Below are positions 1 through 9,777 of a DNA stretch of 64,000 nt, piece by piece. Position 1 is the first letter of the stretch. Every line of letters begins with the position of its first letter. The stretch covers positions 248,001 through 312,000 of the forward strand of contig CP066681.1 in the NCBI GenBank assembly GCA_016432265.1. Reading direction: 5' to 3'. The position numbers and the translations under genes are program-made. The notes under the pieces are model-generated. The model had not been told where the DNA came from. It ran no database searches and worked only from the letters and a program-made list of their open reading frames with translations. This DNA is from Micavibrio aeruginosavorus (GTDB lineage Bacteria; Pseudomonadota; Alphaproteobacteria; Micavibrionales; Micavibrionaceae).

Positions 1-1
1 A

Positions 2-241
2 GACGTCATGAGCCATGTGCTGGCCTATGGACTGCTGTTGCAAGAAGCGTCATGGGAATTGACACACGAACAAGACATGAAAAAGCTTCTGGTGGCTCGT
101 CATTACTACGAAAGGGCTTTCGAACGTAAAGCGGTTCCCGATTTCCGGGTAACGGATCTGCAATCGCATTTTGATACTATTGCCAAAGGGTCGTCGATCA
201 TTATGCCCGATATTTCTGCCAATCCTGGTTTAACCATTTGA
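2..241 (+). CDS. 3' end of a gene cut by the window edge; perhaps acyl-CoA dehydrogenase family
   Basis: The frame is open to the left edge (codons for D and V precede the first ATG at 8), so this is the C-terminal part of a longer protein of which 79 residues are visible. The segment looks helical and contains KLLVARHYYERAF, which recalls the last helix of acyl-CoA dehydrogenase-type enzymes, where a helix ending in an aromatic/arginine cluster closes the C-terminal bundle. No catalytic residue is in view, so the family call is weak. The next gene follows after an AT-rich gap of about 115 bases, which probably carries its promoter. Confidence 0.4.
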   Translation, partial: DVMSHVLAYGLLLQEASWELTHEQDMKKLLVARHYYERAFERKAVPDFRVTDLQSHFDTIAKGSSIIMPDISANPGLTI

Positions 242-355
242 TATATAAAGAATAAAAGACATAATTAATATTATGGTTAATTAATGTTAAGATTTTCCTA
301 GGGCTTTTCTTCTAAAATGGTATCTGGGTAGTAATTTTAAAGGGTCGCCCAGAAC

Positions 356-3300
356 ATGGCCTTTTTCCATTTTGAGATAGACGCAAGCGCCACTTACAGC
401 CTGACCGCGCCCACTCTTGAGGTGCTGGTTGACGGGATTGTCGTATCGTCGGCCCAAATCACCGAACATACGGGATCTGGCCTCGATTATTTGCGCTTCG
501 AGCTTGAATATAGCGGTACATACCCGGGCACTTTGCAATTTCGTTTTAATGATGGCGGCGAGGGCGGACGCAACATTGTGATCGATGCCGTTCGTGTAAA
601 CGGCTGGCTGGTCGATACAACCTATATTTCGATGATGACGCTGTTGAACGGCCAGACATCTTCCGTATCCACAGCGGCGGTTGATCACCTATTTGGACGC
701 ACACCACCTGTACTGGGGGATCTTCCGGCGGAAACGATGACTGGTACAACAGGCGATGATCGCCTGATAGGCGGTTCACAGCCTGAAATTATCAATGCCG
801 GTAACGGCGCTGATCGTGTGCGCGGGCGTGACGATAGTGACGCCGTTTTTGGCGGCGGTGGCAATGACACGATTTATGGCGGCGGTGGCAACGACATTGT
901 CGTGGCTGATGATGGCGATGACTTCCTGTACGGAGAGGCAGGCAACGATCTGCTCCATGGCGGCGACGGCAATGATGTCATCAACGGCGGTCTTGGTCAC
1001 GATCTTCTAAATGGCGGTCTTGGCGCGGATTATCTGATCGGCGAAGGCGGCGATGACATTCTCTATGGCGAGGACGGGAACGATACGCTGAATGGCGGGG
1101 CGGGCAATGATTTCTTGATGGGGGACGGCGGTGCCGACATCGTCTTCGGCGGCGCAGGTAACGATACAGTTTACGGAGGCCTGGATCAGGACGAGCTTTA
1201 TGGCGGGGCGGGCGATGATGTTATGTACGGTGAGGGCGGGGACGATCTCATCTTCGGCGGGGCGGGTGGCGATTCCCTGTACGGCAATAACGGTGTCGAT
1301 AACATTGCAGGAGGCTTGGGAAACGATATTATCGAGGGCAATGATGGCGATGATACTGTCAACGGTGATGCCGGGAATGACACAATTGACGGCGGGGCGG
1401 GCAACGACACTCTGGACGGCGGCGCCGACAACGACACGCTGACCTATACAACCGCATCCTCGGCGATTACGGTTTCGCTCGCGGTGTCCGGCGCACAGAC
1501 CACAGGCGGGGCGGGAACAGATGTTATTGTAAATTTTGAAAACCTAACAGGATCCGACTATAACGACAAACTGACGGGCAGCGGCGGTGCCAACACCATC
1601 GTCGCCGGATTGGGTGATGATATCGTCGAGGGTGGTGCCGGTAACGACACGCTGCAAGGCGGCGGGGGTACGGATACACTGGTTTATACATCGGCGTCGG
1701 CAGCGGTTAATGTCAACCTTCTGACCGGGGCGGTAACGGGGGGTGCCGGCAGCGATGCCGTATCGCAATTCGAAAACGTTCTCGGTTCATCATATAACGA
1801 CACGCTTACAGGGGATGGCGGCAATAACATCCTGTCCGGCGCCGCCGGTAGCGACACGTTAAACGGAGACGACGGGAACGACACGTTGTATGCCGTCTCT
1901 ACCGGGGTTACTGTATTCTCTACAAACTTTAACAGCGGCACTGAAAGCTTCACATACGCCGATAATACCTTCGGCGGAACAGGCGGGGCCTACGTATCCG
2001 GTTCGCGCAATACTGCCGACGGCGTAAACGGCAACGGTTGTCTGGAGGTTTTTTTCGACGGCACTAACGCTACCGCCCAAGGCACCATGTCAGGGGCGCA
2101 TACAAGAAGTTTCACGGTTTCGCAGGAGGTGGCCGAGGCTGTAGCGACATTCCAGTATAAGGTGATTCGCGCGGGTACTTATGAAACTAACGAGGACACC
2201 TATGTTTATGTGGAGGTTGATGGCGTTAAATTCGGCTTGAACAGCAACAACTATATTACCCGCATGGAAAGCGATGGTGGCGACCCGACATACGATACTG
2301 GCTGGCGCAGCGTTACCTTGAATCTGGGAACGCTGGCACAGGGAAACCATACGATTTCTCTGGGTGGTTTGGTTGAGGGCAAGGATAACGCCAACGAAGA
2401 TTCGACAATCCGGTTTGATAATATTTATATCGGGACGGCGGTCGTCACCGATGATGCTTACAGCAACGCGTTGAACGGCGGTAACGGCACCGATACATTA
2501 TATGGCAGCGCCGGCACCGATAGCTTGAACGGGGGAGCGGGCGATGACATTCTCTACTCGGCTTCTGTCGCCAGCGTGACATCGGCCTCGATATTGGCGG
2601 CCTACTCCGGCGTTGCTTATAACGCCACAACAAACAGCTTTTACCGTTATGTCACAACCACCAGAACGTGGGAGGCCGCAAACAGCGCAGCGACCGCAGA
2701 TCTTATTAACGGGGTCAGCGGCCATCTGGCGCACTCAAATTCCGCAACAGAGAATAGTTATCTGGATACGCTGTCAGGCTCGTCAAACATATGGCTGGGA
2801 GGCTCCGATGGTGCCGTGAATGGTGAGTGGCGCTGGATCGGCGGCCCTAACGATGGCACACAGTTCTGGCAAGGGCAAAGCGGGGGCAGTGCTGTGGGGG
2901 GTGCCTACACCAACTGGAACACGAATGAACCGAACGACTACAACGGCTTCGAGGCTAACATCGAGATGTATAACGGAGGGCGATGGAATGATCAGTTGCC
3001 AGGGACGACCCGCGCCTATGTTGTCGAGTGGGAAGCCAGCCAGATTCTTGTAACCGGGAATACGACAACCTTAGCCGGGGGCGATGGGCTTGACACACTA
3101 TATGGCGGCGCAGGGGCCGATATTTTCCTGTTCGAAGCCGCTAACGCCTATAACGATACAGACGCGATAAATGGATTTGACTACGTAGACGGCGACAAAC
3201 TTGATCTATCCGACCTTCTCTCGGGGTATGATTCCCTCACCGAAAATCTCGCTGATTTTGTCATGGTGAGCGATGGCACGGCGACTGACAGTTATATGGC

Positions 3301-4117
3301 GGCCATGAAAAACTACGACGCTTTGCTTTATTACCGCTTGGGCGAGACATCCGGCGGCACGGCGGCTGATACCATGGGCGTGTTGAACGGTTCCTATATC
3401 AACACGCCGACCCTGAATGTCGCGGATTTCAATGGCGGGTTGAGCAATAACGCGGTCGAATTTAACGGCACGAACGAATATGTCCGTATCAACGATAACG
3501 CTGTTTTCGACCTCGGGGCGGCGACGTTTATGGCATGGTTCCGTTCTGATACCAATTCAGCAACCCAACAAACCGTAATGTCCAAAGATGGTTCCAGCGG
3601 CGGACAGTTCCAGATTGGCGTCACCACTGATGACGGGGATATTGTCGGCCTGTTGCAGAACGGTGGCGGCGCTGCGATCAATTTCGATATTGATCAAAGC
3701 GTGGCGCTCAATACCTGGTATCATCTGGCGATCAGCTTCAGCACCAGCAGCGGCGTTGAAGTATACCTGAATGGATCGTCGATTTACACGAACGCGTCTT
3801 TTACCACGGCGCTGGGCTCGAATTACGACTTCCTGATAGGGGCTGAGAACCGGGGAGGCAATAACACGGTGTCGCGTTACTTCAATGGTCGGATCGATGA
3901 GGTGACTGTTTTCAATTACAAAATGGGCGACCAGACGATCGCCAATATTTACAATGCCGGCGTGAACGCAACCGATGGAGCTGTTGCTGACGGGGTTTAT
4001 GTCGACATGGCTGGAACCGGTGATTTCGATTCAGGCAGCCGAATCGCGGATTTTACCGGCTCAACCGCGGTATTAAACACGCTGGATATGCTGTCTGGCG
4101 GATATATTGTGACATAA
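356..4117 (+). CDS. Giant RTX surface/secreted protein with C-type lectin-like and LamG-like domains
   Basis: A 1253-residue protein without a Sec signal peptide, as expected for a type I secretion substrate. Order of parts: an N-terminal beta-rich domain (about 1-120) shared with the RTX protein at 4876, reminiscent of calcium-dependent xylan-binding modules; dense GGxGxDxxx repeats (about 131-361) and shorter repeat blocks later; a beta-sandwich-like region (about 515-700); a C-type lectin-like domain (about 745-895) with the EPN and WND signatures; a LamG/concanavalin-like domain (about 984-1203); and a short C-terminal tail. Acidic RTX repeats bind calcium and fold after export. The two sugar-binding-type folds suggest an adhesin for glycans or other cells. 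No T1SS ABC or membrane-fusion gene is in the window. The start at 356 is chosen because it aligns with the start of the paralogue. Function is inferred from domains. Confidence 0.9.
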   Translation: MAFFHFEIDASATYSLTAPTLEVLVDGIVVSSAQITEHTGSGLDYLRFELEYSGTYPGTLQFRFNDGGEGGRNIVIDAVRVNGWLVDTTYISMMTLLNGQTSSVSTAAVDHLFGRTPPVLGDLPAETMTGTTGDDRLIGGSQPEIINAGNGADRVRGRDDSDAVFGGGGNDTIYGGGGNDIVVADDGDDFLYGEAGNDLLHGGDGNDVINGGLGHDLLNGGLGADYLIGEGGDDILYGEDGNDTLNGGAGNDFLMGDGGADIVFGGAGNDTVYGGLDQDELYGGAGDDVMYGEGGDDLIFGGAGGDSLYGNNGVDNIAGGLGNDIIEGNDGDDTVNGDAGNDTIDGGAGNDTLDGGADNDTLTYTTASSAITVSLAVSGAQTTGGAGTDVIVNFENLTGSDYNDKLTGSGGANTIVAGLGDDIVEGGAGNDTLQGGGGTDTLVYTSASAAVNVNLLTGAVTGGAGSDAVSQFENVLGSSYNDTLTGDGGNNILSGAAGSDTLNGDDGNDTLYAVSTGVTVFSTNFNSGTESFTYADNTFGGTGGAYVSGSRNTADGVNGNGCLEVFFDGTNATAQGTMSGAHTRSFTVSQEVAEAVATFQYKVIRAGTYETNEDTYVYVEVDGVKFGLNSNNYITRMESDGGDPTYDTGWRSVTLNLGTLAQGNHTISLGGLVEGKDNANEDSTIRFDNIYIGTAVVTDDAYSNALNGGNGTDTLYGSAGTDSLNGGAGDDILYSASVASVTSASILAAYSGVAYNATTNSFYRYVTTTRTWEAANSAATADLINGVSGHLAHSNSATENSYLDTLSGSSNIWLGGSDGAVNGEWRWIGGPNDGTQFWQGQSGGSAVGGAYTNWNTNEPNDYNGFEANIEMYNGGRWNDQLPGTTRAYVVEWEASQILVTGNTTTLAGGDGLDTLYGGAGADIFLFEAANAYNDTDAINGFDYVDGDKLDLSDLLSGYDSLTENLADFVMVSDGTATDSYMAAMKNYDALLYYRLGETSGGTAADTMGVLNGSYINTPTLNVADFNGGLSNNAVEFNGTNEYVRINDNAVFDLGAATFMAWFRSDTNSATQQTVMSKDGSSGGQFQIGVTTDDGDIVGLLQNGGGAAINFDIDQSVALNTWYHLAISFSTSSGVEVYLNGSSIYTNASFTTALGSNYDFLIGAENRGGNNTVSRYFNGRIDEVTVFNYKMGDQTIANIYNAGVNATDGAVADGVYVDMAGTGDFDSGSRIADFTGSTAVLNTLDMLSGGYIVT
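746..1440 (+). repeat. RTX nonapeptide repeat block
   Basis: About 230 residues of near-continuous GGxGxDxLx-type nonapeptides, seen in DNA as recurring ggcggcgatgg / ggcaacgata motifs. These are calcium-binding beta-roll repeats of the surrounding gene. They are translated in one frame and have no spacer structure, so they are not a CRISPR array. Confidence 0.9.
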
Positions 4118-4215
4118 TAAGGCCGCGTTGCCGGCAGGCGACCTTTTCAAGCATGATGCGGCGCGTTAGAATAAGGGTGTGTAATGCCCGCACGAGGTCA
4201 TTTTCTGGAATCAGT

Positions 4216-4734
4216 ATGAAACCGAATTATAAGACACAGGACAAACGAAAGCAGAGGCGCCTGATGGTCGCCTTGTCGGTTCTGACTGTTTCGGCAATGA
4301 GCACGCAGCGACAGGCGTGGGGGGCTACGCTTGCCTGCACGCCGATCGATTTCGGCACATTTGCGCCTTGTCCAACAACAGCGGGAACGGTAACAGTCTC
4401 ACCAGCGGGAACAACAACTCCTGCGCCGGGTTGTCTGACCCAGTTGGGTGCCGGGAAACGGGCGCAGTGCCTTCTAACGGGGGAAACCGGCTCGATCGTC
4501 ATTACGGCAGCCTCGCCGGTAACGCTTAATTCAGGCGGCGACAGCATGACTGTGAACAATTTCCTGTTTTCCGCCGACACGCCGCCCATTGCATCCGTTC
4601 CTACACTTTCCGTGACCATAGGTTCTTCCTCCCCTGTATTGAACTTTTATGTCGGAGCAACCTTGAATATCAGCGCGGCGCAGGCTGGCGGCTCCTATAC
4701 CGGCACCTATACCATTACCACCAACAACCCATAA
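4216..4734 (+). CDS. Small secreted protein, DUF4402-like
   Basis: 172 residues from the ATG at 4216, preceded by a GGAA ribosome-binding sequence; an upstream in-frame ATG at 4153 lacks one. The N terminus has a basic stretch and then a hydrophobic segment ending near AWG-A, a probable Sec signal peptide. The mature part is Ser/Thr/Gly/Pro-rich and ends in GGSYTGTYTITTNNP, the typical last strand of DUF4402-type domains, which are small beta-sandwich proteins exported by many Gram-negative bacteria and of unknown role. It contains cysteines that could pair. It lies between two RTX genes in the same direction, so it may take part in the same surface structure, but that is inference from position only. 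Confidence 0.75.
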   Translation: MKPNYKTQDKRKQRRLMVALSVLTVSAMSTQRQAWGATLACTPIDFGTFAPCPTTAGTVTVSPAGTTTPAPGCLTQLGAGKRAQCLLTGETGSIVITAASPVTLNSGGDSMTVNNFLFSADTPPIASVPTLSVTIGSSSPVLNFYVGATLNISAAQAGGSYTGTYTITTNNP

Positions 4735-4875
4735 CTTATGTAAATATAAAGTTGCAGCAGTGCCTGAGGTATTAAGGCACCGCCCGTTAACCATTTATTT
4801 TCCGGATGTATGAAATAATTAAAAAGAGGTCGGTGAAGGCCTCGGGTGTTTATTCACGGGAAACAACAAGGACAA

Positions 4876-7800
4876 ATGGCACATTTTATTTTCGAGATTG
4901 AAGCCAGCGCTTCCTATATCACCGATGCTCCCGTGCTTGAGGTGCTGGTTGACGGCTCTGTCGTGTCATCTGCATCCGTGACGGGTGTGACCGGATTTGG
5001 AACATCAAGTCTTTATTTCGAACTGGAATATAGCGGCACCGCCCCGACATCGCTGCAATTCCGCTTCAATGATGCCTCAGGCGAGGGTGGGCGACAGGTT
5101 ACGATCAACAATGTCAAGATCAGCGGTTGGTCTGTTGATACGACCTACATTTCGGTGATGACGCTTTCCCAGGGCAACAGCGCAAACATAAACATTGCAG
5201 GCACGGATCATCTTTATGGCCGCCAGGCTCCCGTGACGGGCGATGTGGGCGCTGTGACGGACAGCGGCAGCAGCAGCGGCGACTATATCAAGGTCGATAG
5301 TGGCGGTGCAGGCGTTGTCGAGGCGGGCGATGGCGACGATCGCGTGCGCGGCGCGGATGACGATGATGCGCTTTTTGGTGATGGCGGCGCCGATGTTCTT
5401 TATGGCGGTGCGGGCAACGATATTATCGTAGGTGGCCTCGGCAACGACAATTTGTATGGCGAGGCGGGCGATGACCTCCTGCATGGGGGCAACGATATCG
5501 ACATTCTGAATGGCGGTGCGGGCAACGATTTGCTCAACGGCGGCGCAGGGGCTGATATGCTCATGGGAGGGGATGGCAACGACATTTCCTACGGCGAGGC
5601 GGGCAACGACACAATATCGGCAGGCGCAGGAAACGATATCGCCTATGGTGACGGCGGGGATGACATCCTCAGCGGCGGGATCGGAAACGATACCCTCTAT
5701 GGCGGCGCCGACGCCGACAAATTATACGGCGAGGCGGGCGATGACCTGTTGTACGGCGAAGACGGAAACGACCAGATTTATGGCGGGCTGGGGAGCGACA
5801 CGGTTGATGGCGGTGCGGGCGACGATCTCCTGCAGGGTGGCGCTGGTGCCGATATCCTGAACGGTGGCAATGACAACGACACAATAAACGGTGGCGCAGG
5901 GAACGATACGATTGACGGCGGCGCGGGCACTGATGTGGCTATCCTTACGGGCACCTGGGCCAGCTATGCCATCAGCCTGGCCGGAAGCACTTATACTCTG
6001 GTGCATGCGACCGATGGGACTGACAATGTAACGGCGGTTGAGAATTTCCAGTTTTCCAATGGAACCGTGGCTGTTGCCAGCCTTCTTAATGTGGCCCCTA
6101 CGGGAGCGAACGCCACTTTGACGGGGGCGGAAGATACCGATCTGGTGCTGGCAGCCGGCAATTTCGGTTTCAGTGACGCAAACGCGCTGGACGCCCTGAG
6201 TGCCGTCAGAATCGACAGTTTGCCAGCCGCCGGAACCTTACGCTTGAGCGGCGTGGCGGTTACCGCCGGGCAAGTAGTTAGCGTCAGCGATATCAATGTC
6301 GGTAACCTGACCTTCCAGCCGGCCTCGGGAGCCTCCGGCTCGCCTTATGCCAACTTTACATTCTCCGTGCGCGATCTTGGCGGGCTTTACGACGCCGCGC
6401 CCAACACCATTACGATCAACGTGACGGCTGTCAATGATACGCCGACGATCACATCAAACGGCGGCGGGTCGTCAGCTTCTATCAGCATCGGCGAAAATGG
6501 CACGGCCGTTACGATAGTCACGGCGACCGACCCTGATATTCCCACGACCCTGACATACTCTATTGCCGGTGGCGCCGATGCTGCTCGTTTTGCCATCGAT
6601 TCGGCGACCGGTGTGCTGACTTTCCTTACAGCGCCTAATTACGAAAGCCCGACCGATAACGGCGCGGACAATATATATGATGTTATTGTTCAGGTCTCCG
6701 ACGGATCTTTGACGGATACGCAAACCCTGGCGGTCACCGTTACGAATGTCAACGAAACGCCGACGATCACATCGAATGGTGGCGGAGCAACTGCATCCGT
6801 CACGATCAACGAGAACGGCGCCATTGTCACAACGGTTGCCGCCACCGATCCAGATGCTTCGACGACGTTGACCTACTCAATCTCCGGCGGGGCGGATTCC
6901 AGCCTCTTTGTCATTGATTCGGTTACGGGCGTTCTGGCTTTCATATTGGCGCCGGATTATGAAGTCCCGGCTGATTCAGGCAATGACAACGTATACGATG
7001 TGACTGTGACGGCCAGCGATGGCAGCCTGAGCGACAGCCAGAATATATCGGTCGTGATATCGGACGTATCCGAAGGCGATGTGGGCAACACGACCGGCAC
7101 GGCCGGCACAGTTGCGGTGGGCGGCGTAGTGGCGGGCACTGTCGATACGGCCGGGGATCGCGACTGGTTCCAGGTAAACCTGACCGCCGGCACAAAATAC
7201 GCCATCTGGGCGCGCGGCACGCCAACGGAAGCCGGCACGATGACCGACCCGCGCATTCACTCCATCCGCAATTCGGCGGGCACTTCCGTCAACTCAGGCG
7301 ATGATGACGGTGGCGTCGGGTATGACTCTTTACTTTATTATACCCCTACAACAACAGGCACTTATTATATCGAGATGGGGGCCTATGGCGCGACCCAGAC
7401 GGGAACATATACGCTGAATGTCTTTGTCGGCGGCAATACTTATACCGGCAGTAGCGGCGGGAATACCCTGACAGGCACTGCTAACGCTGACTACCTTGAC
7501 GGGCAGGGTGGGGCCGACACATTGAACGGCGGCGATGGCAGCGATATTCTCGATGGTGGATCGGGGAACGATATTCTGGTTGGCGGTAACGGCGCCGATG
7601 TCCTTCTGGGCGGTTCGAATGCGGATACATTCCGTTTCACGGCGACGGACGCCGTCGATCAGATTGTCGACTACACGACAGCGCAGAGCGACGTTCTTGA
7701 TATTGCCAACATCTTGACCGGGTTCACCGCCGGTGTCAGTGATATTGACGATTTCGTGCAGTTCCAGACGGTCGATGGCGATACGGTCATGAGGGTGGAT

Positions 7801-7911
7801 GCGGATGGTACAGCCAACGGGGCCAACTTTGTACAGGTTGCCACCTTGCTGGGTACGACGGGCCTCACCGTGCAGACGCTCTACGACAGCAGCTTGATCG
7901 ACGCGACATAG
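4876..7911 (+). CDS. Large RTX protein with cadherin-like repeats and PPC domain
   Basis: 1011 residues from the ATG at 4876, which has AAGGA about five bases upstream; an in-frame GTG at 4846 would add ten residues but does not match the paralogue. Order: an N-terminal beta domain (1-115) clearly related to that of the RTX protein at 356; RTX repeats (about 140-350); a VCBS/cadherin-like stretch with three tandem beta modules, two of which begin TPTITSNGGG; a bacterial pre-peptidase C-terminal (PPC) domain with the signature DRDWFQVNLTAG; a short second RTX block; and a C-terminal region like those of large type I-secreted adhesins, which carries the export signal. The likely role is an exported, calcium-stiffened adhesin. 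It lacks the lectin and LamG modules of its neighbour, so the two probably bind different targets. Confidence 0.9.
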   Translation: MAHFIFEIEASASYITDAPVLEVLVDGSVVSSASVTGVTGFGTSSLYFELEYSGTAPTSLQFRFNDASGEGGRQVTINNVKISGWSVDTTYISVMTLSQGNSANINIAGTDHLYGRQAPVTGDVGAVTDSGSSSGDYIKVDSGGAGVVEAGDGDDRVRGADDDDALFGDGGADVLYGGAGNDIIVGGLGNDNLYGEAGDDLLHGGNDIDILNGGAGNDLLNGGAGADMLMGGDGNDISYGEAGNDTISAGAGNDIAYGDGGDDILSGGIGNDTLYGGADADKLYGEAGDDLLYGEDGNDQIYGGLGSDTVDGGAGDDLLQGGAGADILNGGNDNDTINGGAGNDTIDGGAGTDVAILTGTWASYAISLAGSTYTLVHATDGTDNVTAVENFQFSNGTVAVASLLNVAPTGANATLTGAEDTDLVLAAGNFGFSDANALDALSAVRIDSLPAAGTLRLSGVAVTAGQVVSVSDINVGNLTFQPASGASGSPYANFTFSVRDLGGLYDAAPNTITINVTAVNDTPTITSNGGGSSASISIGENGTAVTIVTATDPDIPTTLTYSIAGGADAARFAIDSATGVLTFLTAPNYESPTDNGADNIYDVIVQVSDGSLTDTQTLAVTVTNVNETPTITSNGGGATASVTINENGAIVTTVAATDPDASTTLTYSISGGADSSLFVIDSVTGVLAFILAPDYEVPADSGNDNVYDVTVTASDGSLSDSQNISVVISDVSEGDVGNTTGTAGTVAVGGVVAGTVDTAGDRDWFQVNLTAGTKYAIWARGTPTEAGTMTDPRIHSIRNSAGTSVNSGDDDGGVGYDSLLYYTPTTTGTYYIEMGAYGATQTGTYTLNVFVGGNTYTGSSGGNTLTGTANADYLDGQGGADTLNGGDGSDILDGGSGNDILVGGNGADVLLGGSNADTFRFTATDAVDQIVDYTTAQSDVLDIANILTGFTAGVSDIDDFVQFQTVDGDTVMRVDADGTANGANFVQVATLLGTTGLTVQTLYDSSLIDAT
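5290..5935 (+). repeat. RTX nonapeptide repeat block
   Basis: Around 23 consecutive GGxGxDxLY-type nonapeptides encoding a calcium-binding beta-roll inside the second RTX gene. A shorter block of the same type recurs near the 3' end, at about 7440-7620. Confidence 0.9.
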
Positions 7912-8422
7912 CGGCGATAATTCTTTGGCCATAGCGCATTTATTTTAACAACGTCACGTGTAGCGATTATTGCGGAAATGGCGATTGCTCTAAGAGTTAC
8001 AGCTATCTCATCCGTTGAGTGTGGTGTCAGTAAGGAGTATCCTTGGCCCCCTTTTAGGGCGCACCTGAAATTCGTATATCTAGGCGATTGATTTATAAAG
8101 AGATGGTGGACCTGAAGGGGGATTTGGCGAAAAGCGCTATAGAGGATCTCCGTGATTGGGATGAAACCCTTAGAGTCTCAGGCTTTTCAGCATTTCACCG
8201 TAAAAGCGCGAATATCCCTCATTCCGAATACTCCCCAATAAAAACAAAACATTAAACCACCCGAAGGGGAGAGAATAACTATACTGTACTAGGTTAGTAA
8301 TATACGTCCCTTATTCAAAGCTAATTTAACAATGATAGACAAAGCAGGAAGTGAGTGAGTTACCTTTTGTTCCAACTCATGCTAAGTCAAGGTAATTGTG
8401 AAAATTATTTTGAGTAATAGTC
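7912..8422. other. Gene-poor junction between RTX genes and AT-rich element
   Basis: About 500 bases without a convincing gene. Composition shifts from GC-rich on the left to AT-rich on the right, so the left end of the integrative element probably lies here. At 8104-8111 the octamer TGGTGGAC repeats the terminal bases of the tRNA-Ala at 12489-12496, and the similarity continues with gaps for about nine bases. A 50-codon open frame begins at 8103. No promoter or terminator could be assigned with confidence. Confidence 0.5.
8103..8255 (+). CDS. Possible small protein or gene remnant
   Basis: A 50-codon frame in the junction region, too short to be sure of. It is charged, with a probable amphipathic helix near its start (MVDLKGDLAKSAIEDL), and is preceded by AAAGAG directly before the ATG, a poor spacing. 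The frame stays open for about 15 codons upstream of the ATG, so it may be the tail of a degraded gene. It is not recognised, and it overlaps the suspected attachment site. Confidence 0.2.
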   Translation: MVDLKGDLAKSAIEDLRDWDETLRVSGFSAFHRKSANIPHSEYSPIKTKH

Positions 8423-9169
8423 ATGCCTCGTAGAAACAGCATTGTTAAGAACTACTATTTAGAAGCAGATGACGGGAGAGGGTCTATATGGACGATTTGG
8501 CTATCTCCCGCTCTTACTGGATTTAATGATGTTTACTTCGCCGGTAGTGGTTACCGACGACCCAATAGTAATAATGAAGGGTTTCTTTTTCATTTAAGCC
8601 ACCATAAAGATGGACGCTCTCACATAAAGAACAGTGATGAAAAAATTCACAAGTTCCGATTAACCAATCAGAATAATTTTCCGATCTGCTCAGTTTATGC
8701 TCACAGTAAAGACCTTCTTGTTCCTTTGGAAATACCGGAGAATATTAAAGGTGAAATAATCCCTGTAGATATTCGTCTGAAAGATAATCCTGATTCTTAT
8801 GAATGGTGTGAGTTATTCTTTGCACATTTTGAGATATCAAAAACCGAATCATTTCTCAGGAAATACACAGGAAAAGAATACGAGTTTAATGTTGTTGATC
8901 AGATTGATATAGGCCAAGGAAAAGAGATACTTGTACTTTTTCGCTTTGTAAGATCAGTCGCGACCTCAGGAAAGATACCTAATCTTAGCAAAGAAGTGAC
9001 CTACAGTAATAGAAATCGATTGACGGTATGGGGCTTTCGCTGCAGTAACGAGAAACATGTTACCATCCACGATCTTGCTGCTAACAAGATAGATAGAATT
9101 TCTCAGCTCTACAGAAAAAGCTTGTTGTTGCGGGCATTGATGTCGTCGGCAAGCTATCTAGGTTTTTAG
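8423..9169 (+). CDS. Unrecognised protein in the integrative element
   Basis: 248 residues, AT-rich codon use unlike the flanking RTX genes, no signal peptide or membrane segment. The sequence mixes beta-prone and charged stretches (for example LFFAHFEI and ILVLFRFVRS) and ends in a helical segment. It has no family signature that I recognise. Neighbours are a truncated patatin-like phospholipase on the other strand and recombinase genes, so it is cargo of the element. A role in phage defence would fit many such elements but is not shown by the sequence. Confidence 0.6.
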   Translation: MPRRNSIVKNYYLEADDGRGSIWTIWLSPALTGFNDVYFAGSGYRRPNSNNEGFLFHLSHHKDGRSHIKNSDEKIHKFRLTNQNNFPICSVYAHSKDLLVPLEIPENIKGEIIPVDIRLKDNPDSYEWCELFFAHFEISKTESFLRKYTGKEYEFNVVDQIDIGQGKEILVLFRFVRSVATSGKIPNLSKEVTYSNRNRLTVWGFRCSNEKHVTIHDLAANKIDRISQLYRKSLLLRALMSSASYLGF

Positions 9170-9213
9170 GGTCAGGACACAAAATTCTAAATAAAACTAA
9201 AAGTTGGCCAAAA

Positions 9214-9777
9214 TTATCCATCATTGCAGGGACTATATCTATCTGTTGGCGCGTAAAGAAACATATCTTTTAAGACTCTTCCGTGCTGCATGGCTTTCAT
9301 ATCGGCATGGTTTGGTAGTACGGTTGATGCATGGCGATAATTGTCCATCTTGATACCCTGAAATTCATCATCGGGGTCAATACGGATAATGTTATGCTTG
9401 CCAATAAGTAAACCTGCCTGACCTAATGCATTCTGAGACTGCAGGTTCATAGCAGCAAAAATTATATCGTACCAGCAAAGCTGACCACCAAGAGTTTTTT
9501 GGAGCCATGAAACAGAATAAGGATCGCTTCCGCAACCTATACTCAGTATTCGGATATTGTCCCTAGGTACATTATAACAAGCCAGAGTATCAACAAGACC
9601 GATCATGATCGGATTGTTTGCCCATACACCACCATCCACAAATGTGTATCCTTTGTGGACGTGTGGACGCAAAAAAGTGGGGGCGGCGCTTGTCGCCATG
9701 CCAATAGTGACCATCTCTTCGAGATGATCTTGTGTATAGTCTGGATGATGATTGGTTTTATAGATGAATAAATAGAT
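9214..9777 (-). pseudogene. Patatin-like phospholipase, N-terminal half missing
   Basis: The readable frame starts directly after an in-frame stop at 9780-9778 and contains the C-terminal half of a patatin fold: YKTNHHPDYTQD, then ATSAAPTF, then DGGVWANNP with the catalytic Asp of the Ser-Asp dyad. The oxyanion GxGxxG and nucleophile GxSxG motifs that should lie upstream are absent, so the protein cannot be an active lipase. The first ATG in frame (9714) would give 166 residues. The break coincides with one arm of an inverted repeat at 9778-9826, which suggests a rearrangement or small insertion. Similar patatins act as effectors (CapV) in CBASS anti-phage systems; no cyclase is seen nearby. 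Confidence 0.75.

Noticed and set aside
746-1440. Regularly repeated DNA resembling an array
   Set aside because: The repeats are 27-base units in one reading frame coding for GGxGxDxxx; there are no spacers and no cas genes, so it is not CRISPR.
7330-7932. Minus-strand frame of 200 codons at the end of the second RTX gene
   Set aside because: Antisense to the PPC and C-terminal RTX part; its apparent Val/Ile repeats are the reverse complement of RTX codons.
8100-8130. Second tRNA-like remnant near the left island end
   Set aside because: Only the 3'-terminal 8-17 bases resemble a tRNA end; no cloverleaf can be drawn.
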